Below the pieces are notes generated by a model. The model saw nothing but the letters and a program-made list of their open reading frames with translations. It was not told the origin of the DNA and ran no database searches. 64,000 nt of DNA from Streptomyces sp. NRRL S-455 (GTDB lineage Bacteria; Actinomycetota; Actinomycetes; Streptomycetales; Streptomycetaceae): assembly GCF_000717875.1 (NCBI RefSeq), contig NZ_JOCT01000019.1, positions 113,764-177,763 of the forward strand, read 5' to 3'. Below, in pieces: positions 63,891 through 64,000 of the stretch; within the stretch, counting starts at the first letter, position 1; each line of letters opens with the position of its first letter. The position numbers and the translations under genes are program-made.

Positions 63891-64000
63891 GTCGAGGACC
63901 GATTGACTGTCCGTTGACGCGCCAACCAGCTGCGGGCGGACACCCCCCGACACGTCCCCTTCCGTGCGTGCGCGGGTGCGGGCGCGCTCCCGCTCAGCCG

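Overview
The window is about 72% GC, starts many genes at GTG or TTG behind strong purine-rich ribosome binding sites, and carries signature families of Streptomyces: DUF397 and WhiJ-type regulators, DUF4236, Tat-type sugar-binding lipoproteins, and the dispersed intergenic element with the CGCGCAGTTCCCCG core. The right half has the gene order aconitase / ngcEFG / ROK regulator / xylFGH / dxs. From memory this matches the S. coelicolor SCO5998-SCO6014 neighbourhood. The window is therefore most likely a chromosomal segment of a Streptomyces species, conserved core on the right and more variable cargo on the left and between acnA and ngcE.

Layout. 0.1-4.1 kb: a leftward operon of three PLP enzymes of three different folds (decarboxylase-like, cysteine-synthase-like fused to rhodanese, SufS-like), with a Zur-like box at the left edge. 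4.1-9.4 kb: an alpha/beta hydrolase behind a 37-bp palindrome, then a leftward operon of SDR, mannose-6-phosphate isomerase, alpha/beta hydrolase and sugar isomerase. 9.6-11.4 kb: a two-gene permease system. 11.4-13.9 kb: a VapBC toxin-antitoxin pair and an anti-sigma-like ATPase / WhiJ-like regulator / DUF397 set. 13.9-21.9 kb: an unrecognised coiled-coil protein, then a giant secreted polymorphic toxin (lectin, long Ala-rich coil, Hint domain, new C-terminal domain) with its probable immunity gene. 22-26.9 kb: a MurA homologue fused to an HTH domain, a DUF4236 protein and aconitase; matching palindromes stand before the fusion gene and before aconitase.

27-35 kb: a leftward operon of a SpoIIE-type sensor phosphatase followed by a xylose-type ABC transporter and a second, unrelated binding lipoprotein. 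35-47 kb: plant-polymer degradation: an AA10 polysaccharide monooxygenase with a CBM2 and a CebR box, a CE7 acetylxylan esterase divergent from an ABC transporter, a YesL-like protein, a GH42, and a GH67 alpha-glucuronidase. Together these suit uptake and breakdown of acetylated glucuronoxylan and cellulose. 47-51 kb: a secreted GH92 mannosidase. 51-54.7 kb: ngcEFG (N-acetylglucosamine/chitobiose uptake) with a DasR-like site. 55-60 kb: the ROK regulator and xylFGH. 60-64 kb: dxs and an amino-acid permease. An inverted pair of intergenic repeats brackets the block from ngcG to the permease.

The strongest leads are the HTH-MurA fusion with the operator shared with aconitase, the polymorphic toxin/immunity pair with an unassigned toxin domain, and the phosphatase translationally coupled to a duplicated xylose-type transporter. 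All functions are inferred from sequence reading; no searches were run.
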